DNA of 64,000 nt from Porodaedalea pini (lineage: Eukaryota > Basidiomycota > Agaricomycetes > Hymenochaetales > Hymenochaetaceae), in the NCBI GenBank assembly GCA_002794775.1, contig NBAY01000021.1, positions 186,001-250,000 on the forward strand, written 5' to 3'. Shown piece by piece: positions 62,555 through 64,000 of the stretch (position 1 is the stretch's first letter; every line of letters begins with the position of its first letter). Under the pieces are notes generated by a model that did not search any database, was not told the origin of the DNA, and saw nothing but the letters and a program-made list of their open reading frames with translations. The translations under genes were made by a program, and so were the position numbers.

Positions 62555-63348
62555 GGCTGAAGGAAATGGCAATTGGCTGAGTAGAATAAAATATAGTAAT
62601 TCAGCAGATGCACTTCAATTTTAGTCTAACACAATTGTAGCTTTTTGGTAGTAAATAGGATCACGAATGGCGCCTCAACGCCAACAACAACCGCAGGCTC
62701 ATATCCTCCATCGTTGCGCTAAAATGAGTTTTGAAAGCTTGGATAATTACCCTCCTTCCCAATTTCGGTCTTGCTCCCTCGTCTGGGCGAATCATAGAGG
62801 CATTCCTTCTGTTATCAGCCATGAGTATCGCCACTCATGCTCCATCCGAAAATCACATCGCTTTCGAATTCACTCTGGTGGCGAGATAGGACATGACATG
62901 ACTACTAGTACTTGGTCCAGTTATAAAATAACAGATACGGTAGCATCATGCAGTGTTGTATGCGATCGTAATGTCACATTCTACGTTGACATCAATCTCT
63001 GCCCCGTGATCACCAGCCTCAGTTAACGGGTTATATCATGAAAGTACAAACGGACATCTTACAACCATGGGAGAAATTATATGGGAGAGGAGACTCTGAT
63101 GTGGACGAGCCACCCAGGTATACTGCGAAACAGTCATCCGCAGATATTCGTGATGCCGGCAGCACAGGTTCTACGTGTTCATTTTCACCCGCATGATTCA
63201 GTTGACGAACCTTTCAGACACTAAGAACAACCCGTTAGGCTTGTGTCCTCTTTGAACTAACATCACTCCCAATCATCGCAGTTCTGAAATTGATATTAGC
63301 TCTTCAAATACTTCAGTTGGGTGCTTAATACATACAATGAGGATGTGC
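62555..63348. other. Intergenic between convergent genes
   Basis: The ATPase gene (+) and the membrane protein gene (-) converge. A 119-codon frame at 62667-63026 (+) shows no motif and is probably chance. Confidence 0.4.
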
Positions 63349-64000
63349 TCAATCGGACTGGTCATGTTCCAGCCGTTTTCCCATGCGCGTTTTAAAATCT
63401 GGCTGGGCTTCTGAAGCAATGTTTTCCTCGGAGTCATTTTCCTCGGAGTCGTTTTGAGACATTTCTTCATAGAAGATCGTTGAAACCGTCAATGCAGGAT
63501 TGGATGTGAAGTTTATGGAGATTGGAGTGGATGTCATGCCAGTGACATTCCCAGCAGTGGAGAAGGCACCTTCCTTCAACGATCGCTCCTGGCTCACAAG
63601 CACGAGAATGACTGTTGGATATATGCCCTTGAAGTACGAAAGATATGTATCTGTCTTGCCTTTACCTCGGACAAGATGTACTTACAGCGACTTGAACGTG
63701 TACCGGGGTATAAATATCACCAACAGTACCAACAGCCTGAGGAAGGTGGATTACAGAAGCGACCAGGACCACAATCTGAAACGACTGTTGAAAACAAAGT
63801 CTAGAAATAGTGATAGAAGCTAAATTCTTACCCCTGATATACAGTAAATCAGACCTGATTCAACGAGAAGGATCAGGATCCTCTCAACCTTGGTGCTTGT
63901 ATCGCGCGCTCTACTAAGTGTTATCTGAATTGACCGGCGATGTTGCCTACAAGTCACAGTTAATTATCCCGGTATCAAAATTGCGAATGTGAAAAGCTTA
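63349..64000 (-). CDS. Multi-pass membrane protein, C-terminal part (5' end outside window)
   Basis: Reading the minus strand, exons 63946-63832, 63775-63686 and 63627-63349 join in frame across introns of 56 and 58 nt. They encode a basic loop and three hydrophobic segments: ILILLVESGLIYCIS, then IVVLVASVIH, then GIYPTVILVLVSQER. A polar, acidic C-terminal tail rich in Ser and Glu ends at 63349. The pattern, with the P-T-V-I-L-V-L-V last helix, fits the C-terminal end of a large basidiomycete family of seven-helix proteins of unknown function. That assignment is from memory. The earlier helices should lie beyond base 64000. No break is visible. Confidence 0.6.

Overview
The window looks like a piece of an Agaricomycete (mushroom-forming basidiomycete) genome. 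Genes are split by many short GT-AG introns of about 45-80 nt, and several exons are only 13-35 nt long. The mobile elements and gene families are also typical of such fungi: chromodomain Ty3/gypsy elements, a Dicer, a fungal FAD-dependent halogenase, a HAK/KUP potassium transporter, a CFEM relic, and a lineage-expanded coiled-coil family.

Layout. From 1 to 9.1 kb there are two copies of one Ty3/gypsy chromovirus. Copy 1 appears to have inserted into the gag of copy 2. From 9.1 to 14.1 kb lies a long coding relic killed by many stop codons but no frameshifts, and split by a 1,674-bp TG...CA insertion. A broken CFEM gene (14.7-15.5 kb) and an intact nine-exon Old Yellow Enzyme gene (15.9-17.5 kb) follow, then a 0.9-kb terminal-inverted-repeat element. 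From 20.0 to 34.2 kb is the main gene block: a dynamin-like GTPase (+), an uncharacterised protein (-), a small membrane protein (+), Dicer (-) and a flavin-dependent hal​ogenase (-). Three unrelated TA-flanked MITEs sit at 34.7-36.8 kb, beside a 23-exon HAK/KUP potassium transporter (-) that ends at 40.5 kb. A hAT-type MITE follows, then a 5'-truncated esterase and a uS2 ribosomal protein pseudogene.

From 47.3 to 53.9 kb lie three tandem, divergent paralogues of an undescribed family. They share exon lengths (exon 2 is 64 nt in all three) and intron phases, and each has a helix / hydrophobic segment / helix plan. I consider this the most interesting locus; a pore-forming-type alpha-helical fold is a hypothesis only. 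After 3.7 kb with no recognisable gene comes a 1,483-residue protein (57.6-62.6 kb) that joins a GHKL-type ATPase domain to a NO VEIN-type (DUF3883-like) C-terminal nuclease-like domain. The window ends inside a multi-pass membrane protein gene on the minus strand.

Themes. Transposon-derived sequence is decayed mainly by CGA-to-TGA type stops, which suggests cytosine methylation or RIP-like mutation. A complete Dicer is encoded in the same window. At least three introns in conserved genes need GC-AG splicing to restore conserved motifs and whole-codon lengths. All gene models were read by eye; splice sites are predictions supported by protein motifs and codon-number closure.
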